The position numbers and the translations under genes were made by a program. Of a DNA stretch of 64,000 bases, positions 11,141-23,000 are shown piece after piece. Below the pieces are notes generated by a model. That model searched no databases. It saw only the letters and a program-made list of their open reading frames with translations, and was not told where the DNA came from. This DNA is from Nematostella vectensis (Eukaryota > Cnidaria > Anthozoa > Actiniaria > Edwardsiidae), in NCBI RefSeq assembly GCF_932526225.1, contig NC_064047.1:7749501-7813500 (forward strand), read 5' to 3'. Position 1 is the stretch's first letter; every line of letters begins with the position of its first letter.

Positions 11141-14100
11141 TTACAGGGTTTCCTGTACTCCCAACCTTATCCACAGAAAGGGGACATAGATTCCTGTGAT
11201 GTCACAACTCTTACCAATCACAGCCCGATCAGAAACCTGGGTAAGACTGCCTGGATCAAGAAGGATAATTCCCCCTGACCCTCCTAAGTCCTTAATCTCT
11301 ACTACTTCCCTTCTGCCTCCACTTCCTAATGTTCCTTACCTGATCTCGATGAGAACTCTCGCCCTTTTGCTCCAGATAATAGTGCAAAGCCTCAAGTAGT
11401 TTTGTTGCTTCACTGACTAGAAAGAAACTAATCTTTAATGAAGAATTTTGATAATTACATTATAGTAAAGCTGGAAGGAGCAGAACTCTCTTCTCATCGC
11501 CTGATGCCGTGTGTTTAAAGCCCTCAATAGGGACATTACGCAAATAGAACAGCAACAGCAGAAAACAATATAAATGTCAATAGTGGGCATCAAATGCACT
11601 TTGAAAAGTACATTTAGGGCTAAGTTAAAGTATTTTTGGTCACACTCTTTTTGATGTCACTGTTATTGTTTCATAAGGCCCCTAGTTGCTTGTGTTAAGG
11701 TAGACTACGGCAGAAGGCAGACCGTCCTATCTTCTGGTGTATCAAAGCTATGATTCATTATAACAAAAAAACAACTATCTTATTTAAACCAAAATACAGG
11801 TAAAATGGTTTAATTTGCATTGAATACTGCGGGCAAATTAGAAAGACTTTTGGTTGGGGGTGCACTTTTGAGCACAGCTAACAGAGTGAAATAAGCAAGG
11901 GCGGCGTGACAGCTGTCTGCTTAACAGCAAGCAAGCATGCCCTTCCCATGTGGGAACTTGACAGCGACGAAAAATCAAATCTTTCTGACTGATTCATAAG
12001 ACCTGAATAAGTGACGTGATTTCTTCTTCGTCCAAGTTGCCTTCAGTGCAAGTTGTCAAACATTCGTTTGAGGGGGAAAAACTAGAAATCCACAGCTAAG
12101 TAAGTTAAAAAATGAACAGCTCTTGACTACCGTGACATACCTTTCGAAAGTGAGATCCAGACAATAGCCAACATCAAACAGCTCAAAATCACAGGAGCTA
12201 AAATAATGCAATCATTATAGATAGTATGAGAGGCGGGGCTAAATGTTATCATGATAGCAGGTAGTGTAAGAGGTGGGGCTAAATGCAGTCATGATAGTTA
12301 ATATGAGAGGTGGGGCTTAATGTAATCATGATAGGTAATATGAGAGGTGGGGCTAAATGTAATCATGATAGGTAATATGAGAGGTGGGGCTAAATGTAAT
12401 CATGATAGGTAATATGAGAGGTGGGGCTAAATGTAATCATGATAGGTAATATGAGAGGTGGGGCTAAATGTAATCATGAAAGGTAATATGAGAAGTGGGG
12501 CTAAATGTAATCATGATAGGTAATATGAGAGGTGGGGCTAAATGTAATCATGATAGGTAATATGAGAGGTGGGGCTAAATGTAATCATGATAGGTAATAT
12601 GAGAGGTGGGGCTAAATGTAATCATGATGGGTAATATGAGAGGTGGGGCTAAATGTAATCATGATAGGTAATATGAGAGGTGGGGCTAAATGTAATCATG
12701 ATAGGTAATATGAGAGGTGGGGCTAAATGTAATGATGATAGGTTATATGAGCAGTGGGGCTAAATGTAATCATGATAGTAAATATGAGAGGTGGGGCTAA
12801 ATTTAATCAAAATAGGTAGTATGAGAGGTGGGGCTAAATGTAATCATGATAGGTAATATGAGAGGTGGGGCTAATGTAATCATGATAGGTAATATGAGAG
12901 GTGGGGCTAAATGTAATCATGATAGGTAATATGAGAGGTGGGGCTAAATGTAATCATGATAGGTAATATGAGAGGTGGGGCTAAATGTAATCATGATAGG
13001 TAATATGAGAGGTGGGGCTAAATGTAATGATGATAGGTAATATGAGCAGTGGGGCTAAATGTAATCATGATAGTAAATATGAGAGGTGGGGCTAAATTTA
13101 ATCAAAATAGGTAGTATGAGAGGTGGGGCTAAATGTAATCATGATAGGTAATATGAGAGGTGGGGCTAATGTAATCATGATAGGTAATATGAGAGGTGGG
13201 GCTAAATGTAATCATGATAGGTAATATGAGAGGTGGGGCTAAATGTAATCATGATAGGTAATATGAGAGGTGGGGCTAAATGTAATCATGATAGGTAATA
13301 TGAGAGGTGGGGCTAAATGTTATCATGATAGGTAATATGAGAGGTGGGGCTAAATGTAATCATGATAGGTAATATGAGAGGTGGGGCTAAATGTAATCAT
13401 AATAGGTAATATGAGAGGTAGGGCTAAATGTAATTATGATAGGTAATATGAGAGGTAGGGCTAAATGTAATGATGATAGGTAATATGAGAAGTGGGGCTA
13501 AATGTAATCATGATAGGTAATATGAGAGGTGGGGCTAAATGTAATCAGGATAGGTAATATAAGGGGTGGAGCTGCAAAGGAGGTTAAGAGGTTTTATCCA
13601 CAGGCATCTCAGAATTGACTAGAACAAAAAAAAACTATAACTTTTCTAGCTTTATTCCGCAAATAGGCATCCAAAGTCCAAGGAATATGAACTGAACTAA
13701 ACCAATCAATAAGATTACCTGGAACTAGTGACCTTGATAATGTTCCCATGATGCTTTGAAGCAATGATTGACAGGTGTCACTCAAGGTTGCAGTGGATTC
13801 AGACATAACACCAGGACATGGGCTACCGAACAACTTGAGGGCTGAAGTTTTCAGAACACATTTTGAATGTCGGCATAAGTTATTATCTGATTTGCTTTAT
13901 CTGCTGTCAGTATTAAGTTAGTTATTTTCTATAGGTTTAGATCAATTTCTCTGTTGGGATTGCTGTCTGTCTATTTGCCTGCCTTATGTGTCAATCTTGA
14001 GTGTTCACCTAAAAACAGTGCACACAGAAATCAAATGAGTACCAATCAAGTTCCTGTTTTAAGACACATTTTTGCTTGGTAAAAAATGGGGTAAGGGGTT

Positions 14101-16838
14101 TTTGTACCCTGGTTCCAGAGCCTTGAACATCTCTCTATTTAGTAGCCAACCTTGAGATGAGGCTCTGGCCTCTTAAAGTGCAATTTCGACTTCTGCTTGG
14201 TTCAGAATCTGAATGTGGTCTCTGATTGGCCAATTGACGCGTGGTCATGGAAACCAAGAAATTCTGACAGTTTTCTAGTGTATTTTCGCTTCAGGTTTAA
14301 AAGGTCTGATTCTTGACACTAACTCTACAGTAATGATCCCATGGGTTTTCAGATGAATTTTGTTGTTTTTAACTTGGTTTTTCATGCGCTTTTCATACTC
14401 GTGAACTTGATTCCCGAGCGAAGAGATGTTTATATCCAAGTTAGCACCATGTGAAACTGACACATGCTTATCACAAAATATTAACATGGAAGTGAGGAAT
14501 AAGTCAAAATTGCGCTTCGAGAGGCCAGAGCCTCGTCTCAATCTCACTGGCCACTAAATAGATGTTCGAGTCTCTGGAACCAGGGTAGGGTTTTTGTACC
14601 CTGACTGAATTTTTCAGGGATGGTCCCCATTAAAAAAATGTATGGAAGATCCAAATGTATCCCACTGAAATCCTTAAATTAAACCACTGGAATCCACAAA
14701 ATTATCCAATAAAATGTACACATTTTTCCACTTGAATTCACAAATTTATCTTGAACTATCAGGATAGTGCCTTTTCCTTGGTTCAATCCCTGAATATAGT
14801 GAAAACTATCTTGACAATTTATGGTCATGTGCACTCACCTCTTATGATACTATTGGTCAGGACAACACAAGCTTTATGACAGCTGCCAATCATGTCATGA
14901 CAACACAGGAGTAGAAAGCTATAGTTAAAGCTGATCACCAGTTCCCATGTCAAGCAGGTCTCTTGGGGGGGCAGACCTAAAACAGAAAAATGTATTCATA
15001 TATAGGGCAAATTAACATGAGACATGATCAATTGCACTTAAAGCAGCAGTGTCACTGGTTTTCTTCCGGTTGACTACGCAACGAAAAAAATATTTCAAAA
15101 TTGTAAGTGTGTCTATTGGAAGTTTCTTTGAGGATGTGACTAAAAAGTTAGAGTGTGTGGCCTGTTAAATAGCGCGGATTTTAATAATTCTTTTGCCTTT
15201 TTTCGGTTGAGGTTTCCATTGGCCCTTCGGAAGTAAAGTGACAATGCCAGTTAAAGGTTGCACATGCTTTGAGCCTGAAAGATGCTGAAAGACACTGGGG
15301 AACACAGAGAGTCAAGGAAAAACACTGATACACACATCAGTTTGATTGACTTTGTACATCAGTAGATAGACCGCTCCACACAGTTTATAAGGCATAGTTT
15401 AATGCTGTTCTTTTCATGTAGTAGTGTTTAAAATGCAGATAAAGTCAATATCATCTCCATTTGCATTTGGAACAGCTTATTAAAGAATATTATCTTAATC
15501 ATACATTAAGCAATTGAAACATTTCAGCTACCATTTATTTCTAGTAAGGGACGCCCCCTCAGGACATGTACAGTATACCCAGGATTTCCTGAGGGGAGTG
15601 CGCAGTCTTAGGAATCATATAAAGAAATAATTTGAAGATTCCTTAAGAAATAAGAAATAGCCCACTTTTGGCCGCCAAGGGTAGGTGCTCGTACACCCTG
15701 CACACACCCATTTGTACGCGCCTGGCCTTGAACCTTCATGGCAGTGGGTATTAGATGGAGTTGTGGTTGAACCAATTGTTTTAATAAAGTGCACCCTTTA
15801 AAGCCCCTTTTCCCTCTAAAAAAAAACAAAAGACAATTTATTGCAGGTCAAAATGAGGGATATTCTGAGCCTTTCTCCTCCCATGTTACACAAGAATCAA
15901 GAACATGCGTTGAAAAAATGACATGGGCTGATCACCATGCAAAGTAAACAAGTATCTGACACTACAATAGTAATTTTTGGGTGTTTAGTCACTAAAAATA
16001 CCTTGAATTCTTTGGATGAGAGATTGAAACCTTTCGAGGAGAGGACAGAGTTCTGCACTGTTCGCATTCTTCTGAAACCCGATCATCACAATAGTTTAAA
16101 AAATTGAAATCTTACAGTGAAATGATATTAGTGGTCAACTGCAAGTATTTGTGGCCATAGAGCATGTGTCATGCTGTGAAAGAATGCTGATTGAAGGATT
16201 TTAAACTCACTTTAAGGTTGCATAGAAGTTTGTTGTTTTCAAGTACCCACTCTCTGAAGTCAAACCTGTTAAAGTTAACTGATGAATAAAGATAGAAAAT
16301 TAATTAATAATGATGATGGTGGTGGTGGTGATGATGGTTGTGGTGCTGATATTGGTGGTTGTATTGTTTGTAAATGGTAGTAGCATGGTGATGGTGGTGG
16401 TGTAGATGTTGATATGGTGGTGATTACAGTAGTAGTGATAATGGTGGTGATTATGTTGGTAGTGGTGGTGTGTGATGGCACTGATGATAATGATGATTGT
16501 ATTGGTGGATGTGTATGGGAGGTTATGGTGGTGGTGGTCATGGTGGTGGGGGTGTCCCTTCTGATGATGGGAGTAGCTGTGATGGTGAGTGGTATAAATG
16601 TTAATGATGGTAGTGGTGGTGTGTGTTAGGTGATGGTGTTGGTGATACTGATGGTAATGGTTATTCCTAGAGATGTTAAACTCTGTGCGGCATTTTCAAA
16701 ACGAATCATTAACTAATTCTAATCAAGAAGAATATAGATACCTTTATCTAGTATAGTTTGGCATTTGATGAATTTCTTGTCATAGTAGAACTTAGCTGCT
16801 TGTTTAAACAGTTCATCAATTTCGATGCTCGAAGTCAT
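11141..16838 (-). CDS. Unrecognised tail-anchored-like membrane protein, 8 exons
   Basis: Exons read on the minus strand: 16838-16742, 16278-16211, 16071-16002, 14976-14839, 13841-13719, 12197-12141, 11416-11340, and a probable last exon 11236-11141. All junctions are GT-AG and in phase, giving about 241 aa. The N-terminus (MTSSIEIDELFKQAAKFYYD) resembles a TPR-like helix pair. Exon 6 encodes one hydrophobic span (PVILSCLMLAIVWISL), a likely transmembrane helix about 60 residues before the end. The layout recalls peroxisomal PEX26 (helical cytosolic part, C-terminal anchor), but I see no decisive motif, so this is only a guess. The gene starts 544 bp from LSM10 in head-to-head orientation. 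The last exon is the least certain; another acceptor would give the ending AVLPRFLIGL. Confidence 0.7.
12215..13570. repeat. 37-bp intronic minisatellite, about 36 copies
   Basis: The unit contains GGTAATATGAGAGGTGGGGC followed by TAAATGTAATCATGATA. It lies inside the intron between exons 5 and 6 of the minus-strand gene, starting about 20 bp beyond the exon 6 acceptor. A group of variant units (GAGCAGTGGGG, then TAGTAAATATG, then TTTAATCAAAATAGG) occurs twice, at about 12728-12880 and 13023-13175, revealing a higher-order duplication of about 295 bp. Confidence 0.95.
15041..15249. mobile_element. Diverged copy of the 248-bp MITE family
   Basis: Ends in AGCAGCAGTGTCACTGGTTT on the left and a matching inverted AAAGTGACAATGCCAG on the right. 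The interior retains 'TGTCTATTGGAAGTTTCTTT', the reverse complement of a block in the copies at 7479 and 46118, so this copy is inverted relative to them. TAA flanks both ends. Located in the intron between exons 3 and 4 of the minus-strand gene. Confidence 0.65.
16300..16660. repeat. GATGGTGGT-type simple repeat
   Basis: Interrupted trinucleotide-like GGT/GAT repeat over about 360 bp, in the first intron of the minus-strand membrane-protein gene. Open frames on both strands (Val/Met-rich; Thr/Ser/Pro-rich) are repeat artefacts. Confidence 0.85.
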
Positions 16839-17382
16839 CTTGCCGTTTCGTCTCGCTCAAAGATTGTTAATAAATCCATCGTTACATTCTACCTCATGAG
16901 CTAAATTAGGATAATATTACAAAATATCCCTCCCATCAAATATATTCTAGTCTATAAAACTACCGGTTCAGGTTTTGCTTCTGTTTTTGTTTCCCGCATT
17001 TTTGTTTAAAAAGTGGACTAGCAAGTACTAACAAAAAACCCCTACTGGGGAGGGGGTTATTGATCTTTATACCGATTAGTATTTTTTTCATCATTCTTTA
17101 GACATAATTCTCATAACATAACCATATCCCAGTCAGTAAATCATATAATAAAAAAATAGGTTAGGGGGTTTTACTAGATCTTTTGAAATTGATTTTATTG
17201 CTATGCGCATTTTATCGCATCTCCCCTCCCTACTTGAAAATAAATTTAGTATTTGGTACAGGTCAGCGGGCGCCAGGTATGTTGGGTATATACTTTAAAG
17301 TAGCTGATATTGTATCAGCAAGCTAAAAATCGGTAGATACAATTTCCTTACATGAAGTACTTATTAGAGTGTAGATTTTATT
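16839..17382. promoter_or_regulatory. Probable bidirectional promoter (membrane protein / LSM10)
   Basis: The 544 bp between two divergent start codons must contain both 5' ends. No clear TATA box at a fitting distance is evident for either gene, which would suit housekeeping-type promoters. Inferred from gene layout only. Confidence 0.5.
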
Positions 17383-17727
17383 ATGGCGGGAAGGGAAAGA
17401 GCAATAGCTGAGAGAAGTCTTGTATGTCTTATAAAGGCCGTTCAAGGGTATAACACAACTGTCGAACTACGCAACGAGTCATACCTTGAAGGATTTATCG
17501 AGCATGTCGATGGATTCATGAATATTAAAATGAAAGACGTGAAATTCGTGAAAGCAAGCGGGGAAGTTGATAATCTTCCGGCCATGTTTATTGTAGGAAC
17601 GCAAATCCGTTACGTACATATCCCAGATGAGATCGATATGCGGAAAGCGATAGAGCAGGAGCTTGGCAAGATCCAGGGCACAAGAACCGTCAAAAGGGAG
17701 CGGAAGATGAAGAAAAGGAAAATCTAA
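17383..17727 (+). CDS. LSM10: U7 snRNP Sm-like protein LSm10
   Basis: A 114-aa protein uninterrupted by introns. LSm10 replaces SmD1 in the heptameric ring of the U7 snRNP, which directs 3' end processing of replication-dependent histone pre-mRNAs in the nucleus. The Sm fold is clear: Sm1 around residues 15-58 (LIKAVQGYNTTVELRNES and HVDGFMNIKMKDV) and Sm2 around 69-82 (MFIVGTQIRYVHIPDE). DGFMNI and RYVHIPD are shared with animal LSm10 (human DAFMNI and RYVHIPD), which separates it from SmD1. The C-terminus is a lysine/arginine-rich tail (KRERKMKKRKI). It is in head-to-head orientation with the gene starting at 16838. Confidence 0.92.
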   Translation: MAGRERAIAERSLVCLIKAVQGYNTTVELRNESYLEGFIEHVDGFMNIKMKDVKFVKASGEVDNLPAMFIVGTQIRYVHIPDEIDMRKAIEQELGKIQGTRTVKRERKMKKRKI

Positions 17728-17879
17728 TTTGTCGATTACACCTTTGATAGGTAGGCCAAGACGCCCCCCCCCCCCCCCCCAATAACAAAGTCAGTAAGGT
17801 CACATTGCCCAGCGATACATGGCGTCTTGTTAACCTTCCACCTGGAACATAAATAAACGATTTGTTCTGTGATTGGGCC

Positions 17880-18810
17880 ACCCCCTAAGGCACCCCCACA
17901 CCTAGACACAAAGCAATTTGCGGTGGCTGGGAAATCGTGCCAACACGCTATTGTGTACCTCCTGCACTTGACACTAGAGGCTTTAGACCGAGGCGGCGTA
18001 TGGGTGCGGCGGTTCTTTGCTGACTTTAAGAAAGGATTTGACCTAATAGACCACCACATCCTGTTAAATAAGCTTTGTAGCCTAGATATCCACCCCTGTC
18101 TACTCAGGTGGATTGCTTCCTTTTTAGAAGGTAGAACCCAGGTAGTAAGCATAGCATCCTCAACATCACCACCACTCAACCTCAATGGAGGAATATCACA
18201 TGGAACACGCCTAGGTCCTATTCTATTCGCAGTTATGGTCAATGACCTTCTCCGCTGCTGGCTTCCACGCGCGAAGTTCGTCGACGTCCTTACAGCTATT
18301 GAAATTATTCCCAGAAACGCGCCATCCACCTTACCATTTATAGTATCGCAGGTCCAGCCGTTCGCAACTAGCAATAATATGTTACCATCTTAGAAGAAGT
18401 CAAGTCCTTTAAATTTCTCGGGGTCTTCATTACTCACGACTTGACGTGGGAGGTACATTGTGACTCTATAGTGAAAAAAGCAAACCGGCGCCTGTATGCT
18501 ATAAGGCAGCTAAAGCGCTGTGGCGTGTCTACTGATAACATTATAGTGGTTTATCGCTCCCTTGTGCGATCCACGCTCGAGTAGGCAAGCGTCGTTTTCG
18601 CAGACCTGCCACGCTACCTTTCTGATCCATTGGAGAGAGTCCAGAAACGCGCCCTCGCCATTATCTATCCGGGCTTGGATTACAAGGAAGCTCTAACTAG
18701 GGCAAACCTTACCACCCTTGAAGATCGTCGGACTGAGTACCTGCTGCAGGTTTATCTCTTGTTTGTCGCCACAAAACCCAGTGTACCGGCTTGTGCAAGA
18801 CCGCATTGAG
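17880..18810 (+). pseudogene. Non-LTR retrotransposon (LINE) reverse transcriptase relic
   Basis: Fragments of a LINE ORF2-type protein in broken frames. The first part (about 17900-18390) reads ADFKKGFDLIDHHILLNKL, then GGISHGTRLGPILFAVMVND, the usual fingers/palm blocks. The catalytic box, normally F/Y-x-D-D, reads FVDV, and the sequence after it is shortened. The second part (about 18395-18800, another frame, with an in-frame stop) carries FKFLGVFITHDLTWEVHC and LERVQKRALAIIYPGL, the conserved region after the RT domain of jockey/CR1-like elements. Dead and 5'-truncated, lying just downstream of LSM10. Confidence 0.85.
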
Positions 18811-19049
18811 GCTACTACCCATAGCTACCAGTTAAGAACGCGCACTGGCAATCACATCAAACCTTTTGCGATCAATAGATTTGGCAACTTTGTCACAAAC
18901 AAACACGCGCTGGCCTTGGCTATCTGACTGCCCACACTACCTTTATATTTATTATATTGTATCAATTAATCATTATTTATTATATTTGATATTGGAATCC
19001 TGTAATTTAGCTTTTAAGGCTACGGGAGGACTAATAAACGAGTATTATT

Positions 19050-19083
19050 AATGAATCTGAGAGGAAACCCTCTCAGATTCATT
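19050..19083. repeat. Perfect 15-bp stem-loop
   Basis: AATGAATCTGAGAGG, a 4-nt loop, then its exact reverse complement. It sits about 250 bp past the last recognisable LINE coding sequence and could be the 3' end of that element or part of the LSM10 3' flank. Purpose unknown. Confidence 0.7.
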
Positions 19084-20064
19084 GGGTCCTCATGATTTGG
19101 CTTGAAAATAGTTTTCAGTTTGGAAATAATTTGAGTAAATCACTGAAGGCTCCTAGAATACCATTGGCTTGACTGTTGACGAACTGAATAACACTCAGGG
19201 GTAGATAGGTTTCCTTATATTTCCTGTTTTCTCAAGCCAAATATCTGAAAATATGGGGCCACGGCCCGCTCATCCCACCCCTAGATCCGCTACTGACACT
19301 GGTTGTATTATTCACAGTACATAGTGGCAAGACAAGCCTTCTAGCCAATAAAAAGCACATACTCTCAAAGTGCATTATCACAATTAGCTGAATTATATAT
19401 ATATTTAATTTGATAAAAAATTGTTATATTTTACAAATGAAAATATTCTTGTAGCAATTATACAAATGTATTTTTTTTTAATGTGGTGGTGTACTGTATT
19501 AAACTATACAAAAATATCTACTTGTCTAAAAAAGTGTAGATGCTGTGGTGGTTTGGTAGTATTTAAGGCTGAGTCATTGTGAGATTGATTTTTTTTCTTT
19601 TTTTTTTTTACAATACAGTACTTCGTATAAGCATAACAGCTTTGGACCTTTCAAACAGTCATTTTAAAATTGAGCTTACGTACTGAATGGCACCACTCCA
19701 TTTAAAGCAGCCTTTTCCTCCAAATGATAAAAAGTATAGTTGCTCAATATTCAATATGCATATCTAACAAAAAAAAGTTTCCTTGAAATTTGCAGCTCTA
19801 AGACATTTGCTTCATTTTTATAACACACAAGAAAGTTAACTAGACTTTGTTATCTGGTTTCATTGGAGAGAAAAAAAGAGAGTGTTTTTAAGAGTAAACT
19901 ATTTTTGCATAAGACAATGTTTTTTTTTTTTTTTTCGTGTAAATCTCAATCCAACCTATTGTAAATAACGCTATCTCAACCCGTTATCAGCAATGGGAAA
20001 TTAAATTTGTAGACATGATGTGGGCTTTGTGAATTGTGTCATCTTTGTGTGATAAAAGTATTTT
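19084..20064. other. Intergenic between LSM10 and FAM228, no gene seen
   Basis: AT-rich sequence with poly-T runs (around 19471, 19590, 19920). No coding signal. It includes the 3' flank of the FAM228-like gene, which ends at 20065 on the minus strand. Confidence 0.5.
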
Positions 20065-23000
20065 CTAGTATGAAGCATTCAGCTGGAGTTCGGGTCTGTA
20101 TTCAAAGCTGCTTCCTAGTGGTAAGACATTAGGAATACGTGGATGATATGTTGCTGGAGGTTGTGATATCGAGGGAAGTTCAGGCCACTCAATGTCTAGT
20201 GTAGTAGCATGTTTCTCTCTATACTGGCGCTTTTTCTGTGCTCGTAATTCAACATCTAGTAAAGCCGGGCTTGTTTCTGCTTTGCTTATCTCCTCAAAGT
20301 CAATGTCTGTGTCATTGTAGGTTCCTTTCATACGTAACCTGAAAACAAAGTAGTCGAGGATTATAAAAGGTATTAAAAACTTTGTATGTATCATGGCATT
20401 GCAGGCAACATGCAGCATGAATTTTACTCATTTTAGTACTTTAGAAAATTAAACAGAATTTGAAAGATGTGTTATGGAAAGTAATTGAACTCTACTTGCC
20501 CAATTATGAACTTTTAGGTCTAGGTATCTTGAAAAAATATATATATATAACATTTGTTTCTTTCCATCAAAACGTTTCACTATTTGTTGCACTCTTGGAA
20601 AGTACTAATGAATGATAAGTAGTAATGTAAAATAATGACAACACAACTAATCTTTAGACCTAGAAAACATCTTCCGCCATTTCTCCTCCCATCTGTAGTG
20701 CAGATACATAAATATCATTTGCAACCTTCTTTCTCAGTATTTACCTTTATACACACTTGCCCAAAGACTAGTTTTACTAAAAAACCTTGCAATGTGAACA
20801 ACTAACATTTAATTTTTCTTACTTTTATTGTTAGCTTATATAGTGGTTTTCAAAAATTATGTGAAATACTATTTAGTTTATTTCGTACAACTGTAATACA
20901 CTGTAATGTTTTTGTTCTCTTTTGTTCTGGCTCGACTATTACACTTGAACAATTACATTTTGTTGCATAGGATTTTGAAAACCACTCTTAGTGAAAGACT
21001 AAGCTAAATTAAATGTTAGACTATCTAGGCTTTATTTTAAGCTGATGTTGAGCATTGTGGTCAAACTCACTGAGAAACAGCAGATAATCATGCCCATCAT
21101 TGAAGGACAGTTGTTGAGTGCTATCATGAGTAAGTTGTTAAGTGTTATCAGTTGCGGATTTCATGTATAAAAATTTTTGTGTTTCGTGTATTGGTCGCAA
21201 TCCAAGACCTCAAGCACATACTGTAAGTAATTCTTTATCATTTGATGTAATAAAAGCACGTACATAAAATTATGAAACAAAATTTGATACACCCAAAGTG
21301 GCAATCACCCTAGACTTACCCACTGCGCATCCTGACGTCACTATCAATATCATGCAACTGCATCCTGAGCCATGTCTTACACTCCGTCCCTTGCCGTCCC
21401 AATGGTACAAGAGGTGGCGGTGGTTTGCGAATGTTTTCTATTTCCTTATCTGGCATCCTTTCTCCTGTTATGCAGCCCAATTCTATTCTGTCTTCTTCTG
21501 ATCTTGTTGCTCCTGGCGATATAAGACAGTCGTCCAGTTTTGTAGTAATAGCCTAAAAGACAAATATTAAAACAAAAATGTTAATCATACAGTAATGAAC
21601 TTGTGGTGTAGGTGACTTTTCACATGAGCTATCAAGTTTTACGAACAGTCAGTAAAGACTAAAATGTGCACAAGTACTTTTAAGAATTTGATACATTTGC
21701 AAACATGCACTTGAAAATTGAATAATTTATAGCGCTACTGTCACATCATAAACCATTTGACTGCACAGCAAGGAAATTAATTGGCCACCATTTTTTTTTT
21801 TTTAGCTTTTCCCAGAGAAGAATGGATTTGAATTCTTGGTGTTCCCAGGCCCATACCCAGGATTTTCCTTTGGGGGGAGGTGCGAAATCTGAAAAAGTTG
21901 ACCTAATTTTTCAGGGGGGATGTGCGTTTTTATAAAAAATCTGACCACCCCTGCAAGAACCAAAAAGGATTTTTTTAGCCATTGCAGTTTTTCCAGGGGA
22001 TGTCTATTATCAGATTTGGCTTCAAAAAATTATGCTTTATAGTTCTGTCTTTGTCCACAAAATAGCATGTCTATTGTGAACCAGTGTGTGTGTGTGGGGG
22101 AGGGGGGGTGCGAACCCACCCCTAGCACCCCCCATGGGTATATGGGCCTGGTTCCAGCAACAATAAGTTCAGCTATAAGCTTACACATAATATGTAGCTA
22201 TTAGCTTTTTCACCATTAGCCAAAGGTTAGAGCCACATACTGACTAGAATTGATGAAAGCAGCTCCCTCTCACAAAACAAACATTTCCACAGTTACATTG
22301 AGTAGTCATTATAACTTAACATACACAAGCTGACATTTGGTAACATGATGGATGTTATTAATTATTTTAGGGTGATTAACAGATCAGATGCAATCAAGAA
22401 GCTGCAGCGAAAATGTGAAGGTGTACAACTGCATTTTGCAGATCAAACTCATTGGACAGTAAAATGGCATTGAGAAACACAGCCTATGTACAAACAAGAA
22501 TAAACAGTAAAAAATGCTGGGTTGCAATGTCTTTAACTTGTGGAGAGGTGACACTTGAGGGTATATGAACTAAAAGAAAACTGCACCTCAACAATGTCAA
22601 GGGTTACCCCAAGTTCCTAATGCTATAAGAACAAGAACTCAAAGACAAAACAAACAACAATTACACCAGTCATTTGTGAGTTCAAAATAACATCATATGA
22701 GGATTTGTAACTACTGTAGCAAGCTCATTGCCAGGGATGGGGTAGGCAGGGGGGAGCACCACCTTAGATTGGGAGGTCTGTTTAAATGAAAGAAAACTGT
22801 GTATCACTGAGTAAGGAGAATATTCCTCGAAGAAAATACTGGCTAAAAATCTAGGTGAAAATGGTATAAAAGCTTGATTTGCAAATATTTAGTTTTGAAA
22901 CACGACTAGTAAAGCTGTGGAAATATGTAATGTAATGTTTGTTTTGGCCATTCACATACTACATAGATTTGCAAACAGTTAACTATTATAGGGACTATCA

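Noticed and set aside
17736-18374. 212-aa minus-strand frame
   Set aside because: Antisense shadow of the LINE reverse-transcriptase relic.
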